Shown: positions 14,994-25,277, counted from the first letter of the stretch. The stretch: DNA of 40,800 bases from Brevibacterium sp. (GCA_031179165.1 JAPSIC010000012.1:1-40800), one strand, 5' to 3'. The notes: generated by a model not told the origin, from the sequence alone. Numbers and translations: made by a program.

Positions 14994-15470
14994 ATGGCAC
15001 ATTTCGGAGCACCTGACATCTCCATCGACGCGAGCGAGCTCAAGGTGGCGATCGTCGCCGCCTCCTGGCACACGCAGATCATGGAGGGACTCGTCTCGGG
15101 TGCGCAGCGCGCCGCGGCGGAAGCCGGCGCACAGACGACCCTGGTCCGGGTCCCCGGCAGCTTCGAGCTGCCCGTCGCCGCGGCCAGGCTGGCTCCGCAC
15201 TTCGACGCGGTGGTGGCCCTGGGCGTCGTCATCCGCGGCGGCACCCCGCACTTCGACTACGTCTGCCAAGCCGCCACGGACGGGCTCAACCGGGTCGCGA
15301 TCGACTCACGCAAACCCGTCGGGTTCGGGGTGCTGACCTGCGACAGCGAGGAGCAGGGGCTTGACCGTGCCGGTCTCGAGGGGTCCCGTGAGGACAAGGG
15401 CCACGAGGCGATGACCGCGGCACTGGCCACCGCCCAGGTCCTCGCCGACTACCCGCTCACGCAGTCTTGA
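14994..15470 (+). CDS. ribH: 6,7-dimethyl-8-ribityllumazine synthase
   Basis: A 158-residue protein, normal for the family, which assembles into pentamers or 60-mers and condenses the RibD-pathway pyrimidine with DHBP. Visible motifs are [11 protein letters not shown], the substrate-site [17 protein letters not shown] with the catalytic His, [12 protein letters not shown] and the phosphate-binding DRAG near the C-terminus. ATG 14994 follows AGAAGGAA. It is the last gene of the rib operon, 59 nt after ribBA. A long near-perfect palindrome begins at the base after the stop codon. Confidence 0.95.
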   Translation: MAHFGAPDISIDASELKVAIVAASWHTQIMEGLVSGAQRAAAEAGAQTTLVRVPGSFELPVAAARLAPHFDAVVALGVVIRGGTPHFDYVCQAATDGLNRVAIDSRKPVGFGVLTCDSEEQGLDRAGLEGSREDKGHEAMTAALATAQVLADYPLTQS

Positions 15471-15524
15471 TCACATTTGGTGCTATACATCTGTTTCAAA
15501 ACAGATGTATAGCACCAGATGTGA
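15471..15524. terminator. 54-bp near-perfect palindrome between ribH and poxB (probable bidirectional terminator)
   Basis: The arms TCACATTTGGTGCTATACAT... (15471-15494) and the matching 15501-15524 are complementary over 24 bp with a single T/G wobble, and the pairing continues 2 bp further in. The apex is TTCAAA. It starts directly after the ribH stop and ends 21 nt from the convergent poxB stop, so it can terminate both. It is clearly more AT-rich than the flanks and lacks a U-tract. Confidence 0.65.
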
Positions 15525-15545
15525 TGGAAGTTCGGCGGGGACCGC

Positions 15546-17261
15546 TCAGAACAGCTGGCGGATGTTCGAGCGGGCGAGGTCGATGAGCTCGTCGCCGCGG
15601 CCCGACAGCACCGTGCGGATGGCGTAGAGGGCGAAGCCCTTGGCCTGCTCCGCGCTGATCGACGGAGGCATCGACAGCTCCTGCCGCTCGGTGACCACGT
15701 CGAGGACGGCCGGACCCTTGTGGTCGAGGAACTTCTTGACCGTGGCGGGCAGCTGCGAGGACTTCTCGACCCGGAATCCCTTGATCCTGACGGATTCGGC
15801 GATGCCGGAGAAATCGGGGTTGGACAGGTCGGTGCCGAAAGTGACGAACCCGGCGGCCTTCATCTCCAGCTCGACGAAGTTGAGCGAGGAGTTGTTGTAG
15901 ACGACGGTCTTGACGGGCAGGTCGTTCTGGGTCAGGGTCAGCAGTTCCCCGAGCAGCATCGCCAGCCCGCCGTCTCCGGCCATCGCGATCACCTGCCGGT
16001 CCGGATTCGACGCCTGCACGCCGACGCTCTGCGACAGCGCATTCGCCATTGACCCGTGGCTGAAGGACCCGATCAGCCGCCGCTTCCCGTTCATCGCCAG
16101 ATACCGCGCGGCCCAGACGACGGGCGAACCGACATCGGGGACGAACACGGCATCGTCATCGGCGAAGTCGTTGATGAGCTTCGTCAGGTACTGCGGATGG
16201 ATCGTCCGCTTCGACGGGGTCGCCAGGTCGTCGAGGCCCTTGCGGGCCTTCGCGTAGTGCTTGGTCATCGCCTTGAGGTGAGAGCCGCTGCGGCCGGAGT
16301 CGATCAGCGGCAGCAGGGCCTCGACGGTGTCGGCGACGGTGCCCACCAGTCCGATGTCGACCCTGGTCCGCCGGCCGAGCTGTGAGCCCCTGACATCGAC
16401 CTGGATGACGGTCGCATCCTCGGGATAGAACTGCTGATAGGGCAGGTCGGTTCCCAGCATGAGCAGGGCATCGCAGTCCTTGAGGGCGTGATAGCCCGAG
16501 GAGAACCCGAGCAGACCCGTCATCCCGACGTCATAGGGATTGTCGTATTCGACGAACTCCTTCCCGCGCAGGGAGTGGACGACCGGGGCTTGGAGCCGCT
16601 CGGCGATCGCGACGAGCTCGTCGTGGGCGCCCTCGGTCCCCGACCCGGCGAGGATCGTCACCTTCTTACTCGAGTTGAGTGCCTCGGCGGCCGCCGTGAT
16701 CTGGGAGGACGCGGGGATCACGCGCGATCGGTGGGCGCGGATCACCTCGGCGTGCGCGTCGATCTCGCCGAGCCCGACGTCGCCGGGGATGACGAGGACC
16801 GCGACCCCGCGCTTCTCCACGGCCTCGCGCATGGCGATGCGCAGCAGGCGGGGCATCTGATCCGCATGCGCCACGTGTTCGACGTAGACGCTGCACTCAC
16901 GGAACACCTCGGTGGGGTGGGTCTCCTGGAAGTAGCCGGATCCGATCTCATCGCTGGGGATGTGCGCGGCGATCGCGAGCACCGGGACGCGGGAGCGCTG
17001 CGCGTCGTAGAGGCCGTTGATGAGGTGGAGGTTGCCGGGCCCGCAGCTGCCGGCGCACACGGCGAGCTCACCGGTCATCGCGGCCTCACCACTCGCGGCG
17101 AAGGCAGCTCCCTCTTCGTGCCGGACGTGGACCCATTCGAGTTCGGGGTTGACCCGGAGGGCGTCGGTGAAGCCGTTGAGGGAGTCCCCGGGAATGCCGT
17201 AGACCCGTTCGACCCCACTGGCCACGAGCGTATCGACGATGTTTCTGGCGACGGTTGGCAT
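15546..17261 (-). CDS. poxB: Pyruvate dehydrogenase (quinone) / pyruvate oxidase
   Basis: A 571-residue thiamine-diphosphate enzyme that decarboxylates pyruvate to acetate and CO2 and passes electrons to membrane quinone through FAD. The N-terminal PYR domain has GIPGDSLNGFTDAL and the catalytic Glu in RHEEGAAFAAS. The central FAD/Rossmann domain is at ~190-330. The C-terminal PP domain has the ThDP motif GDGGLAMLLGELLTL ending in VVYNNSSL. The last ~30 residues (ALYAIRTVLSGRGDELIDLA) would be the amphipathic membrane-binding tail. ATG 17261 follows GGAAGGAAG. The sequence fits PoxB/Pqo better than acetolactate synthase. Divergent from glgP. Confidence 0.93.
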   Translation of the reverse strand: MPTVARNIVDTLVASGVERVYGIPGDSLNGFTDALRVNPELEWVHVRHEEGAAFAASGEAAMTGELAVCAGSCGPGNLHLINGLYDAQRSRVPVLAIAAHIPSDEIGSGYFQETHPTEVFRECSVYVEHVAHADQMPRLLRIAMREAVEKRGVAVLVIPGDVGLGEIDAHAEVIRAHRSRVIPASSQITAAAEALNSSKKVTILAGSGTEGAHDELVAIAERLQAPVVHSLRGKEFVEYDNPYDVGMTGLLGFSSGYHALKDCDALLMLGTDLPYQQFYPEDATVIQVDVRGSQLGRRTRVDIGLVGTVADTVEALLPLIDSGRSGSHLKAMTKHYAKARKGLDDLATPSKRTIHPQYLTKLINDFADDDAVFVPDVGSPVVWAARYLAMNGKRRLIGSFSHGSMANALSQSVGVQASNPDRQVIAMAGDGGLAMLLGELLTLTQNDLPVKTVVYNNSSLNFVELEMKAAGFVTFGTDLSNPDFSGIAESVRIKGFRVEKSSQLPATVKKFLDHKGPAVLDVVTERQELSMPPSISAEQAKGFALYAIRTVLSGRGDELIDLARSNIRQLF

Positions 17262-17432
17262 GAGCTTCCTTCCCGTTGAAACATGGCTCGTCGTCAGTCT
17301 AATCCCGGCCCCGGAACGTGTCCCGACGGCGGGTGCCTCGCGCTTCCGGCGTCTTGGGCTCCGACCTGCCCATAGGATTGGACCGCAGTGCCCGCACGCC
17401 CCATCCGAGCCCCATAGCGCTTCAGGAGACCC

Positions 17433-19871
17433 ATGTCAGAGAGCCTCGACGTCCGCGGCGTCCGCAGTGATGACCTCAGCCTGCCCGAGCCCACCCCCGC
17501 GAACCTGAGAAGGTCCCTGCTGCACCACCTGCAGTACACCGTCGGCACGAGCCCCGAGCACGCCTCGAGGCTGGATTGGCGCATGGCGCTGTCGCACACG
17601 GTCCGCGACCGCGCGGTCAGCCCCTGGTTCGCGTCGACGAGGCGCACCTGGGACGAGGATCGCAAACGCGTCTATTACCTGTCGATGGAGTTCCTCATCG
17701 GTCGTGTGCTCGAGGATGCCGCGATCAACCTGGGCCTGCGCGACGTCGTGTCCGAGGTTCTGGAGGACTTCGGCCTCAGCTTCGCCGACATCGCCGAGAA
17801 CGAACCCGATGCGGCTCTCGGCAACGGCGGCCTCGGCCGGCTCGCCGCCTGCTACCTGGAGTCGATGGCCACCGTCGGCTGCCCCGGCTACGGCTACGGG
17901 CTGCGCTACGAGCACGGCCTGTTCAAGCAGAGCTTCGAGAACGGCCGTCAGATCGAGACGCCGGAGAACTGGCTGGCCACCGACAACCCCTGGGACTTCA
18001 CCCGCCCCGAGTCGGCCTACCCGGTCGGGTTCGGCGGAGAGGTCACCGAGGAGGACGGCCGCCGACTGTGGCGTCCGCGCAGCCAGGTGCTCGCCGCGGC
18101 GCACGACACCCCGGTGGTGGGCTACGGGGGCAGGTGGGCGAACACCCTGCGCCTGTGGGCGGCGATGCCCGACGCCGACCTCTTCGACCTCGGCCGCTTC
18201 AACGCGGGCGAGTTCGCCGCCGCCTCGGAGCCCGAGGCGCTCGCCCGCAGTCTCACCCGCGTGCTCTACCCCAATGACACGACCGAGGGCGGCAAGCAGC
18301 TGCGCCTGTCACAGGAGTACTTCCTCACCTCGGCCTCGGTGCAGGACATCCTCCGCCGCCACCTCGCCGCGCACGACGACCTGACCCGACTGCCCGAATT
18401 CGCAGCGATTCAGATGAACGACACCCACCCGGCGATCGCCGGTCCCGAGCTGATCCGGCTGCTCGTCGACGAGCACGGCTTCGGCTTCGACCCGGCCGCG
18501 GAGATCGCGACCCGCGTGCTGGGCTACACCAACCACACCCTGCTGCCGGAGGCGCTCGAGCGCTGGACGGTCGGCCTGATGCGCCGCATGCTCCCGCGTC
18601 ATCTGCAGATCATCGAGGGCCTCGACACCCAGTTCGTCGACCTGCAGGCCGACCGGCCGGAACCGGCGCGGCTCATCGCCGACGACCAGGTCAACATGGG
18701 GGACCTGGCGTTCGCCACCAGCCACAAGGTCAACGGCGTGTCCGCGCTCCACTCCGACCTGGTCAAGCGGGATCTGTTCCCCGTCCACGATGCGCTGCAC
18801 CCGGACCGGATCGTCAACATCACGAACGGCATCACGCCGAGGCGGTGGCTCAGGCTCGCCAACCCGGCCCTGGCCGAACTGATCACCGACACGATCGGCC
18901 GGGGTTGGGAGACCGACCTCGACCGCCTGCGCGGGCTGGAGCCGCACGCCGACGACCCGAGGTTCCAGGAGGCGTTCGGCAGGGCGAAGGCCCGCGCGAA
19001 GGAGCACTTTGCGGGCTGGCTCGCCGCAGAGCACGACATCGAGGTGCCGACGGATGCGCTGTTCGACTCGCAGGTGAAGCGCCTGCACGAGTACAAGCGG
19101 CAGCTGCTCAACATCCTGTGGACCATCGCCCGCTACCAGCGGATCAAGCAGAATCCCGACGCTGACTGGGTGCCCCGCGTGAAGATCTTCGGCGGCAAGG
19201 CCGCTCCGAGCTACCACACGGCGAAGGCGATCATCCAGCTCATCAACGACGTCGCCGAGGTCGTCAACAGGGATCCCGAGACCCGGGACCTCCTGCGCGT
19301 CGTCTACCCGCCCAACTACGGCGTGTCCATGGCACAGAAGCTCATCCCCGCCTCCGATCTCTCCGAGCAGATCTCGACGGCGGGCATGGAGGCGTCGGGC
19401 ACCGGCAACATGAAGTTCGCCCTCAACGGCGCGCTCACGATCGGCACGCTCGACGGGGCCAATGTCGAGATCCGCGAGCAGGTCGGGGCCGAGAACTTCT
19501 TCCTGTTCGGCCTCACCACCGACGAGGTCGCGGCGCGCCGGGCCCAGCCCGAACACGCGCGCACCGCGATCCTGGCCAGCCGGCCGCTGCAGGATGTGCT
19601 GCAGGCCGTCGCGGAGGGCGCGTTCAGCCCAGACGACCCGCACCGCCACGGTGGGCTGGTCGATCTGATGTGGAACAGCGACTGGTTCCTCGTCGCCTCC
19701 GACTTCGACGCCTACGACGTCGCTCAGACCGAGGTCGACCGGGTCTACCGGGACCGCCACCGGTGGCAGCGGATGGCGATCCTCAACGTCGCGCGGATGG
19801 GCTTCTTCAGCTCTGACCGCTCGATCCGGGAGTACATGAGCAGGATCTGGGACATCACCCCGGCCCTGTAG
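17433..19871 (+). CDS. glgP: Glycogen/alpha-glucan phosphorylase
   Basis: An 812-residue GT35 enzyme releasing glucose-1-phosphate from alpha-1,4-glucan ends. The N-terminal part has KRVYYLSMEFLIGR and NGGLGRLAACYLESMA, both hallmarks; the PLP-binding lysine is in EASGTGNMKFALNGALTIG (about K661). Length matches classical GlgP/MalP, not the short actinobacterial type. Start ATG 17433; a TAGGAT at 17373-17378 in the 171-nt divergent region with poxB is a plausible -10. The synthesis genes follow 338 nt downstream on the same strand, so this may be a separate transcription unit in the glycogen cluster. Confidence 0.95.
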   Translation: MSESLDVRGVRSDDLSLPEPTPANLRRSLLHHLQYTVGTSPEHASRLDWRMALSHTVRDRAVSPWFASTRRTWDEDRKRVYYLSMEFLIGRVLEDAAINLGLRDVVSEVLEDFGLSFADIAENEPDAALGNGGLGRLAACYLESMATVGCPGYGYGLRYEHGLFKQSFENGRQIETPENWLATDNPWDFTRPESAYPVGFGGEVTEEDGRRLWRPRSQVLAAAHDTPVVGYGGRWANTLRLWAAMPDADLFDLGRFNAGEFAAASEPEALARSLTRVLYPNDTTEGGKQLRLSQEYFLTSASVQDILRRHLAAHDDLTRLPEFAAIQMNDTHPAIAGPELIRLLVDEHGFGFDPAAEIATRVLGYTNHTLLPEALERWTVGLMRRMLPRHLQIIEGLDTQFVDLQADRPEPARLIADDQVNMGDLAFATSHKVNGVSALHSDLVKRDLFPVHDALHPDRIVNITNGITPRRWLRLANPALAELITDTIGRGWETDLDRLRGLEPHADDPRFQEAFGRAKARAKEHFAGWLAAEHDIEVPTDALFDSQVKRLHEYKRQLLNILWTIARYQRIKQNPDADWVPRVKIFGGKAAPSYHTAKAIIQLINDVAEVVNRDPETRDLLRVVYPPNYGVSMAQKLIPASDLSEQISTAGMEASGTGNMKFALNGALTIGTLDGANVEIREQVGAENFFLFGLTTDEVAARRAQPEHARTAILASRPLQDVLQAVAEGAFSPDDPHRHGGLVDLMWNSDWFLVASDFDAYDVAQTEVDRVYRDRHRWQRMAILNVARMGFFSSDRSIREYMSRIWDITPAL

Positions 19872-20009
19872 CCGCGCCTCCTCACCAGGCCTGGCAGGAC
19901 CGCCACGCGTTCCCGCCAGTTCCTTGCCGCGCTCACTCGTGCCAGGTGTTTCTGTGCGGCTCGGTTTCATGATTGGATTGAAGCAGAATGCTTGGACGAG
20001 GGAGTCGAG

Positions 20010-20213
20010 ATGCAAGATGGCCGTGGACCCGGGTCGGTGCTCGACGCGCTCGAAGCAGCACAGGTGGGCGAGGGAGCCCACCCGGATCCGTTCGCGGCGC
20101 CCGGGCCCGCTGACGAGGGCAGGCACGGCTTCCCCGTCGAGCGCGATTCGCGGTCGGCGATGCTCACATTTCCCCCGCTGTCAGCTATCAATCCTGTGGA
20201 GGACCGGTCATGA
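20010..20213 (+). CDS. Possible small protein or leader ORF overlapping the glgC start
   Basis: A 67-codon ORF starting [16 protein letters not shown] in the glgP-glgC gap, ending TGA at 20211-20213 and overlapping the glgC ATG (20210) as ATGA. The overlap is the usual signature of translational coupling, and the glgC ribosome-binding site GGAGG (20198-20202) lies inside it. I recognise no family; the peptide is hydrophilic and Pro/Gly-rich. It could be a real small protein, a coupling leader, or chance. The rest of the gap (19872-20009) shows no strong hairpin or ORF. Confidence 0.3.
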   Translation: MQDGRGPGSVLDALEAAQVGEGAHPDPFAAPGPADEGRHGFPVERDSRSAMLTFPPLSAINPVEDRS

Positions 20214-21505
20214 CCCCTCGAAATCACTCAGACAGCCCATCGGGCACGCATCTGCGACTCGGCAGTCAGGCCATGGCCTTCGTCCTGGCCGGCGGTCGAG
20301 GCAGCCGCCTGGAGGAGCTGACCGACAGACGCGCCAAACCCGCGGTCCATTTCGGCGGGAAGTCGCGCATCATCGACTTTCCGCTGTCGAACGCCCTCAA
20401 CTCCGGCATCCGCAAGATGGCGATCGCGACGCAGTACAAGGCGCACTCGCTGATCAGGCACGTGCAGCGCGGCTGGGGCTTCTTCCGCGCCGAGCGCAAC
20501 GAGTACCTCGACATCCTGCCGGCAAGTCAGCGCGTGGCCGAGAACAAGTGGTACCTGGGGACCGCCGACGCCGTCACGCAGAACATCGACATCGTCGACG
20601 ACTACCAGGTCAAGTACGTCGTCGTTCTCGCCGGCGACCACGTCTACAAGATGGACTACGAGATCATGCTGCACCAGCACGTCGAGTCCGGCGCCGATGT
20701 CACGGTCGGGTGCCTGACGGTGCCGCGTGAGGAGGCGTCGGCCTTCGGTGTCATGCACGTCGACGAGAACGGGCGGATCATCGACTTCCTCGAGAAGCCG
20801 GCCGACCCACCCGGTATGCCCGATGACCCGGGCATGGCCCTGGCCTCGATGGGCATCTACGTCTTCGACTGGGACTTCCTGCGCGACCTGCTGCTCGCGG
20901 ACGCCGAGGATACGAGCTCGAGCCACGATTTCGGTCATGACCTCATCCCCGCGATCGTCAAGAACGGCGGCGCGTACGCTCACAGGTTCAGCGAGTCGTG
21001 CGTCATGAGCGGGCTGGAGACCGAACCGTACTGGCGCGATGTGGGCACGATCGACGCGTTCTGGCGGGCCAACATCGACCTCACCGAGTTCGTGCCCGCA
21101 CTCGACCTGTACGACAACGAGTGGCCGATCTGGACCTACTCGGAGCTGACTCCGCCGGCGAAGTTCATCCACGACGACGAGGGGCGGCGCGGCCAGGCGA
21201 TCCAGTCGCTGGTCTCGGGCAACACCATCATCAGCGGCGCCGAGGTGCACAACTCCCTGCTGTTCACCGGAGCCCGGGTCCACTCGTTCGCCTCCCTCGA
21301 CCACGTCGTCTCCCTGCCCTACGTCGATGTGGGCCGCGGCGCCAGACTCACCAACGCCGTGCTCGACAACCGGGTCCACATTCCCCCAGGGCTCGTCGTC
21401 GGGGAGGATCCGGAGGAGGACGCGAAGTGGTTCCGGCGCACCAAGGACGGAATCGTGCTCATCACCCAGCCGATGCTCGACCACCGCGCCGCCTCCCTCG
21501 AGTGA
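20210..21505 (+). CDS. glgC: Glucose-1-phosphate adenylyltransferase (ADP-glucose pyrophosphorylase)
   Basis: A 431-residue enzyme making ADP-glucose from glucose-1-phosphate and ATP, the committed step of bacterial glycogen synthesis. The nucleotide site is [20 protein letters not shown]; the substrate region [29 protein letters not shown] and the metal-binding [10 protein letters not shown] follow; FLEKPADPP is the glucose-1-phosphate site. The C-terminal part (~290-431) is a left-handed beta-helix for allosteric control. ATG 20210 follows GGAGG at 7 nt. First clearly identified gene of a glgC-glgA-glgX-GH13 series. Confidence 0.95.
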   Translation: MTPRNHSDSPSGTHLRLGSQAMAFVLAGGRGSRLEELTDRRAKPAVHFGGKSRIIDFPLSNALNSGIRKMAIATQYKAHSLIRHVQRGWGFFRAERNEYLDILPASQRVAENKWYLGTADAVTQNIDIVDDYQVKYVVVLAGDHVYKMDYEIMLHQHVESGADVTVGCLTVPREEASAFGVMHVDENGRIIDFLEKPADPPGMPDDPGMALASMGIYVFDWDFLRDLLLADAEDTSSSHDFGHDLIPAIVKNGGAYAHRFSESCVMSGLETEPYWRDVGTIDAFWRANIDLTEFVPALDLYDNEWPIWTYSELTPPAKFIHDDEGRRGQAIQSLVSGNTIISGAEVHNSLLFTGARVHSFASLDHVVSLPYVDVGRGARLTNAVLDNRVHIPPGLVVGEDPEEDAKWFRRTKDGIVLITQPMLDHRAASLE

Positions 21506-21656
21506 TCGCCTCGGCGCCGCCGCGCCACGACAGTGACAGCGGCGCTGGACCTCGCGGGCAGGCACGTCGAGGCGACGACCCGCGAATCCTGCCCCGGGTC
21601 ATCTCCGACCTGCGCCCACCGATCTCTCAGTCCACTCATTGTGAAAGGATCTGCCC

Positions 21657-23123
21657 ATGTCACACCGTCATCACCGGGTGCTGTCCGTGGCCTCGGAATG
21701 CGCGCCCCTGGTGAAGACGGGCGGACTGGCCGACGTGGTCGGGGCTCTGCCCGCAGCTCTGGCACGGCTCGGTTGGCAGTCGCGGATTCTCATGCCCGCC
21801 TACCCGGGCATTCTCGAGCAGGTCGACCGTTCGGAGGAGGCCTGGCGCGACGACGACCTCTTCGGCGGGCCAGCAGTGGTCCGCTCCGGCACCTGTCAGG
21901 GCCTTGACCTGCTCCTGCTCGATGCCCCGCACCTGTTCGATCGGCCGGGTGGCCCGTACACCGTCGATGGCCACGATCACCCGGACAACCCTGTGCGGTT
22001 CGCCGCCCTGTCCTGGGTCGGCGCCCAGCTCGCGATGCACGGCACCGTTGATCGCTGGCGGCCCGACCTCGTCCACGTCCACGACTGGCAGTCCGGGCTC
22101 GTGCCCTCGTACCTCAAGTACGCGGGCTCGGAGGTTCCGACGCTGCTGACGATCCACAACATCGCCTTTCAGGGTCTGTTCGGCCCCGACCAGCTCGACG
22201 ACCTGCACCTGCCGACATGGGATTTCCACCCGGAGGCACTCGAGTACCACGGGCTCGTGAGCACGCTCAAGGCCGGCATGGTGCACGCCTCCCGGGTCAC
22301 GACCGTCAGCCCCACCTATGCGGAGGAGCTGACCACCCCCGAGTTCGGCTTCGGCCTCGAGGGCGTCGCCCGGATGCGGGGCGACCGCGGCGAGATGCTC
22401 GGGATCCTCAACGGCATCGACACGAGAATCTGGGATCCGGCCGCGGATCCCGCTGTCCTCCCCTACTCCGTTGAGAACCCGAGGGCGAAGGCCGAGAACC
22501 GCCGCGCCCTGCTCGACGAGTTCTCGCTCGAGGAACCCGTGGGGCCGCTCGCGGTCGTCGTCACCCGACTGACGCATCAGAAGGGCGTCGACCTGCTGCT
22601 CGAGACGCTGCCCGGGTTCATCGAGGCGGGCGGGGCGGTCGTCGTGCTCGGCTCGGGCGATCCCGCCTACGAGCACGGCCTCGGCGAACTGGCGTCGCGC
22701 TTCCCGCGCTCGGTCGGGGTCCGGATCGGCTACGACGAACCGCTCAGCCACCGCATGTACGCGGGCGGCGATCTCGTTCTCGTGCCGTCGCGCTTCGAGC
22801 CCTGCGGCCTCACGCAGCTGTACGGACTGCGGTACGGAGCCGTGCCCGTGGTCGCCGCAACCGGGGGCCTGCGCGATACGGTCGTCGATGCGACTCCGGC
22901 GAACCTCGCCGATGGCACCGCAACCGGATTCACCTTCGGCGACTCCCGGCAGGGCGGCAGCATCGACGCGGGCGGTCTGAGCTTCGCCCTCGGGCGGGCG
23001 ATCGACATGTACGCGGACCGTGAGTCCTGGCTGCGCCTGCGCGAGACGGCGATGCGCGAACCCGTGGACTGGGGCACCTCGGCGGGCCGCTACGCGGAGC
23101 TGTTCGCCGAGCTGGTGCGATGA
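21657..23123 (+). CDS. glgA: Glycogen synthase (ADP-glucose type, GT5)
   Basis: A 488-residue retaining glycosyltransferase elongating alpha-1,4-glucan from ADP-glucose. The N-terminal KTGGLADVVGALPAAL (from K20) is the ADP-glucose-binding signature of GlgA. HVHDWQSGLVPSYLK and TIHNIAFQG follow; the C-terminal GT-B half has VTRLTHQKGVDLL and the catalytic-site FEPCGLTQLYGLRYG. This is classical GT5 GlgA, not the GT4 GlgM common in Actinobacteria. ATG 21657 follows GAAAGGA. A 151-nt gap separates it from glgC; its stop overlaps the glgX start by ATGA. Confidence 0.95.
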   Translation: MSHRHHRVLSVASECAPLVKTGGLADVVGALPAALARLGWQSRILMPAYPGILEQVDRSEEAWRDDDLFGGPAVVRSGTCQGLDLLLLDAPHLFDRPGGPYTVDGHDHPDNPVRFAALSWVGAQLAMHGTVDRWRPDLVHVHDWQSGLVPSYLKYAGSEVPTLLTIHNIAFQGLFGPDQLDDLHLPTWDFHPEALEYHGLVSTLKAGMVHASRVTTVSPTYAEELTTPEFGFGLEGVARMRGDRGEMLGILNGIDTRIWDPAADPAVLPYSVENPRAKAENRRALLDEFSLEEPVGPLAVVVTRLTHQKGVDLLLETLPGFIEAGGAVVVLGSGDPAYEHGLGELASRFPRSVGVRIGYDEPLSHRMYAGGDLVLVPSRFEPCGLTQLYGLRYGAVPVVAATGGLRDTVVDATPANLADGTATGFTFGDSRQGGSIDAGGLSFALGRAIDMYADRESWLRLRETAMREPVDWGTSAGRYAELFAELVR

Positions 23124-25267
23124 CGGACCCTGCTGACCGTCGCGAGGTCACAGCAGGCAGGGCCTGGCCCCTCGGGGTCACCGCCGACGAGTCGGGGGTC
23201 AACGTCGCGGTGTGGGCTCCGGAGGCCACCGAGGTGAAGCTGTGCCTCTTCACCGCCGGATGGCCCGACGAATCGGACGACGGCACAGGCGACTCGGAAT
23301 CTGTCACCGCCGACGCCGAGGAGCAGATCCCGCTGCCCTATCGCGACGGCGAAATCTGGCACGCACACGTCGCCGGGGTTCCCGTCGGAATGCGTTACGG
23401 GCTGCGGGTCGACGGACCCGACAGACCGGGCGAGGGCATGCGCTTCAACGCGCACAAGCTGCTGATCGACCCCTACGCGCGCATGCTCGATAGGCCGGTG
23501 CGCTGGGATCCGCTGATGTCGGGTGTCGAACCGGGCCCCGACGGCGATCCCGTCATGGACGTTCGCGACAGTGCCCCGGTGGTGCCCAAGGGCGTCGTCG
23601 TCGGTGCCGCGGCCGCTCCGGATCCGGCGGCGAACCGTCCGCATCACGCACTGGCCGACCTCGTCATCTACGAGACCCACCTGAAGGGGATCTCGGCGAC
23701 CCACCCCGACGTGCCCGAGGAGATCCGCGGCACCTACTCGGGCATGGCGCATCCGGCGATCATCGGTCACCTGACGTCGCTGGGGGTCAACGCGGTGGAA
23801 CTGCTGCCGGTGCAGGCCTTCCTCGACGATCGGCATCTCGTGGAGAGGGGCCTGACGAACTACTGGGGCTACCAGCCGATCGCCTGGTTCGCGCCCGAGC
23901 CCCGCTACGCCTGCCGGCTCCGGGACGCCGAATCCGAGCTGAGGTCGCTCATCCACACCCTGCACGAGGCCGGCATCGAGGTCATCGTCGACGTCGTCTG
24001 CAACCACAACGGCGAGGGCGACGAGCACGGTCCGACGCTCAGCCTCCGCGGCCTGCACAACACCGGCTACTTCCGGCTGCTCGACGACGGGCATCACCAC
24101 GTCAACGTCACCGGGACGGGCAACACTCTGCGGGTCGAGCACCCGATGGTGCTGCGCCTCGTGCTCGACAGTCTGCGTCACTGGGTGCAGCACTACGGCG
24201 TTGACGGGTTCCGCTTCGACCTGGCAGCGACCGTCGGCCGCACGGCTCACGGATTCGACCCGACGGGCGCCTTCTTCCAGGCGGTGCGGCAGGATCCCGT
24301 TCTCGCCGGCGTCAAGCTCATCGCCGAACCCTGGGATCTGGGCCCGGGCGGCTATCAGCTCGGGCACTTCCCGCACCCGTGGTCCGAATGGAACGATCGG
24401 TTCCGAGACGCAGTCCGGCGGGCGTGGCGCGGCGACCCGCTCGGACAGGTGGGGCTGCCCTCGGCGCTGCTCGGCTCGGCGAGCCTGTTCGACCGTTCGC
24501 ACCGGGACGCGACCGCCTCGATCAACTTCGTCAGCGCGCACGACGGTTTCACTCTCGCCGATGTCGTGTCGTACGCCCGGAAGCACAATGAGGCGAATCT
24601 CGAGGACAACGGCGACGGCCATGACGACAACCACTCCGACAACTTCGGAGTCGAGGGCCCCAGCGACGACGAGCAGGTGCGGTCCGGGCGCGCCCGTCGG
24701 GTGCGGGGAATGCTCACGACCCTGTTCGTGTCACAAGGGGTGCCGATGCTGCTCGCCGGCGACGAGATCGGCAACTCTCAGAACGGCAGCAACAACGCCT
24801 ACGCCCAGGACAACGACATCGGCTGGATCGACTGGTCGTCCCGCGATGCCGAGCTGCTGGACTTCGTGCGGCGGCTCATCGACGTGCGCGGTCGACTCCC
24901 CGTGCTGCGGCAGCGGACGTTCCGGCACGGTCACGAGCGCGGGGATGGCCGTCGGGACGTGGTGTGGCGCCGCGCGGATGGCGAGGTCCCGACCCCCGAG
25001 GATTGGCATGATCCCGATCTCCGGCTGATCGCCGCCGAGCTGCGCGGGGCGGCCGGTGATCCCGATGGAGAGGCGATCTCGGATGTCGTCTTCGTCGTCC
25101 TCAATGCCGGTGACGACGCCGATGTCCCCCTGCCGGACCTCGGCGCCGGGCGCTGGCGCATCGAGATCGACTCCGCCCGTCCCAATGACCGTGGCCTTGC
25201 GTCCGACTCCTACCCCGTCCTCGCCCAGTCGGCCGTCGTGATGTCGACGGCGGCAGGCCCCAGCTGA
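23120..25267 (+). CDS. glgX: Glycogen debranching enzyme (GlgX-type isoamylase, GH13)
   Basis: A 715-residue protein. An N-terminal CBM48-like domain (GVTADESGVNVAVWAPEATEV) is followed by the GH13 barrel with region I DVVCNHNGEG, region II GFRFDLAATV (nucleophile Asp), region III KLIAEPWDLG (acid/base Glu) and region IV SAHDGFTLAD. QGVPMLLAGDEIGNSQNGSN is typical of GlgX and TreX. It hydrolyses alpha-1,6 branches left by phosphorylase, linking it functionally with glgP. The ATGA overlap with glgA implies coupling. The insert at ~47-60 (DESDDGTGDSES) is acidic and probably a surface loop. Confidence 0.93.
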   Translation: MTDPADRREVTAGRAWPLGVTADESGVNVAVWAPEATEVKLCLFTAGWPDESDDGTGDSESVTADAEEQIPLPYRDGEIWHAHVAGVPVGMRYGLRVDGPDRPGEGMRFNAHKLLIDPYARMLDRPVRWDPLMSGVEPGPDGDPVMDVRDSAPVVPKGVVVGAAAAPDPAANRPHHALADLVIYETHLKGISATHPDVPEEIRGTYSGMAHPAIIGHLTSLGVNAVELLPVQAFLDDRHLVERGLTNYWGYQPIAWFAPEPRYACRLRDAESELRSLIHTLHEAGIEVIVDVVCNHNGEGDEHGPTLSLRGLHNTGYFRLLDDGHHHVNVTGTGNTLRVEHPMVLRLVLDSLRHWVQHYGVDGFRFDLAATVGRTAHGFDPTGAFFQAVRQDPVLAGVKLIAEPWDLGPGGYQLGHFPHPWSEWNDRFRDAVRRAWRGDPLGQVGLPSALLGSASLFDRSHRDATASINFVSAHDGFTLADVVSYARKHNEANLEDNGDGHDDNHSDNFGVEGPSDDEQVRSGRARRVRGMLTTLFVSQGVPMLLAGDEIGNSQNGSNNAYAQDNDIGWIDWSSRDAELLDFVRRLIDVRGRLPVLRQRTFRHGHERGDGRRDVVWRRADGEVPTPEDWHDPDLRLIAAELRGAAGDPDGEAISDVVFVVLNAGDDADVPLPDLGAGRWRIEIDSARPNDRGLASDSYPVLAQSAVVMSTAAGPS

Positions 25268-25277
25268 AAGGCACCTC

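Noticed and set aside
18309-20126. 605-aa minus-strand ORF opposite glgP
   Set aside because: Antisense shadow; glgP has all catalytic motifs in the plus frame.
23090-24634. 514-aa minus-strand ORF opposite glgX
   Set aside because: Antisense shadow of a clearly conserved GH13 enzyme.
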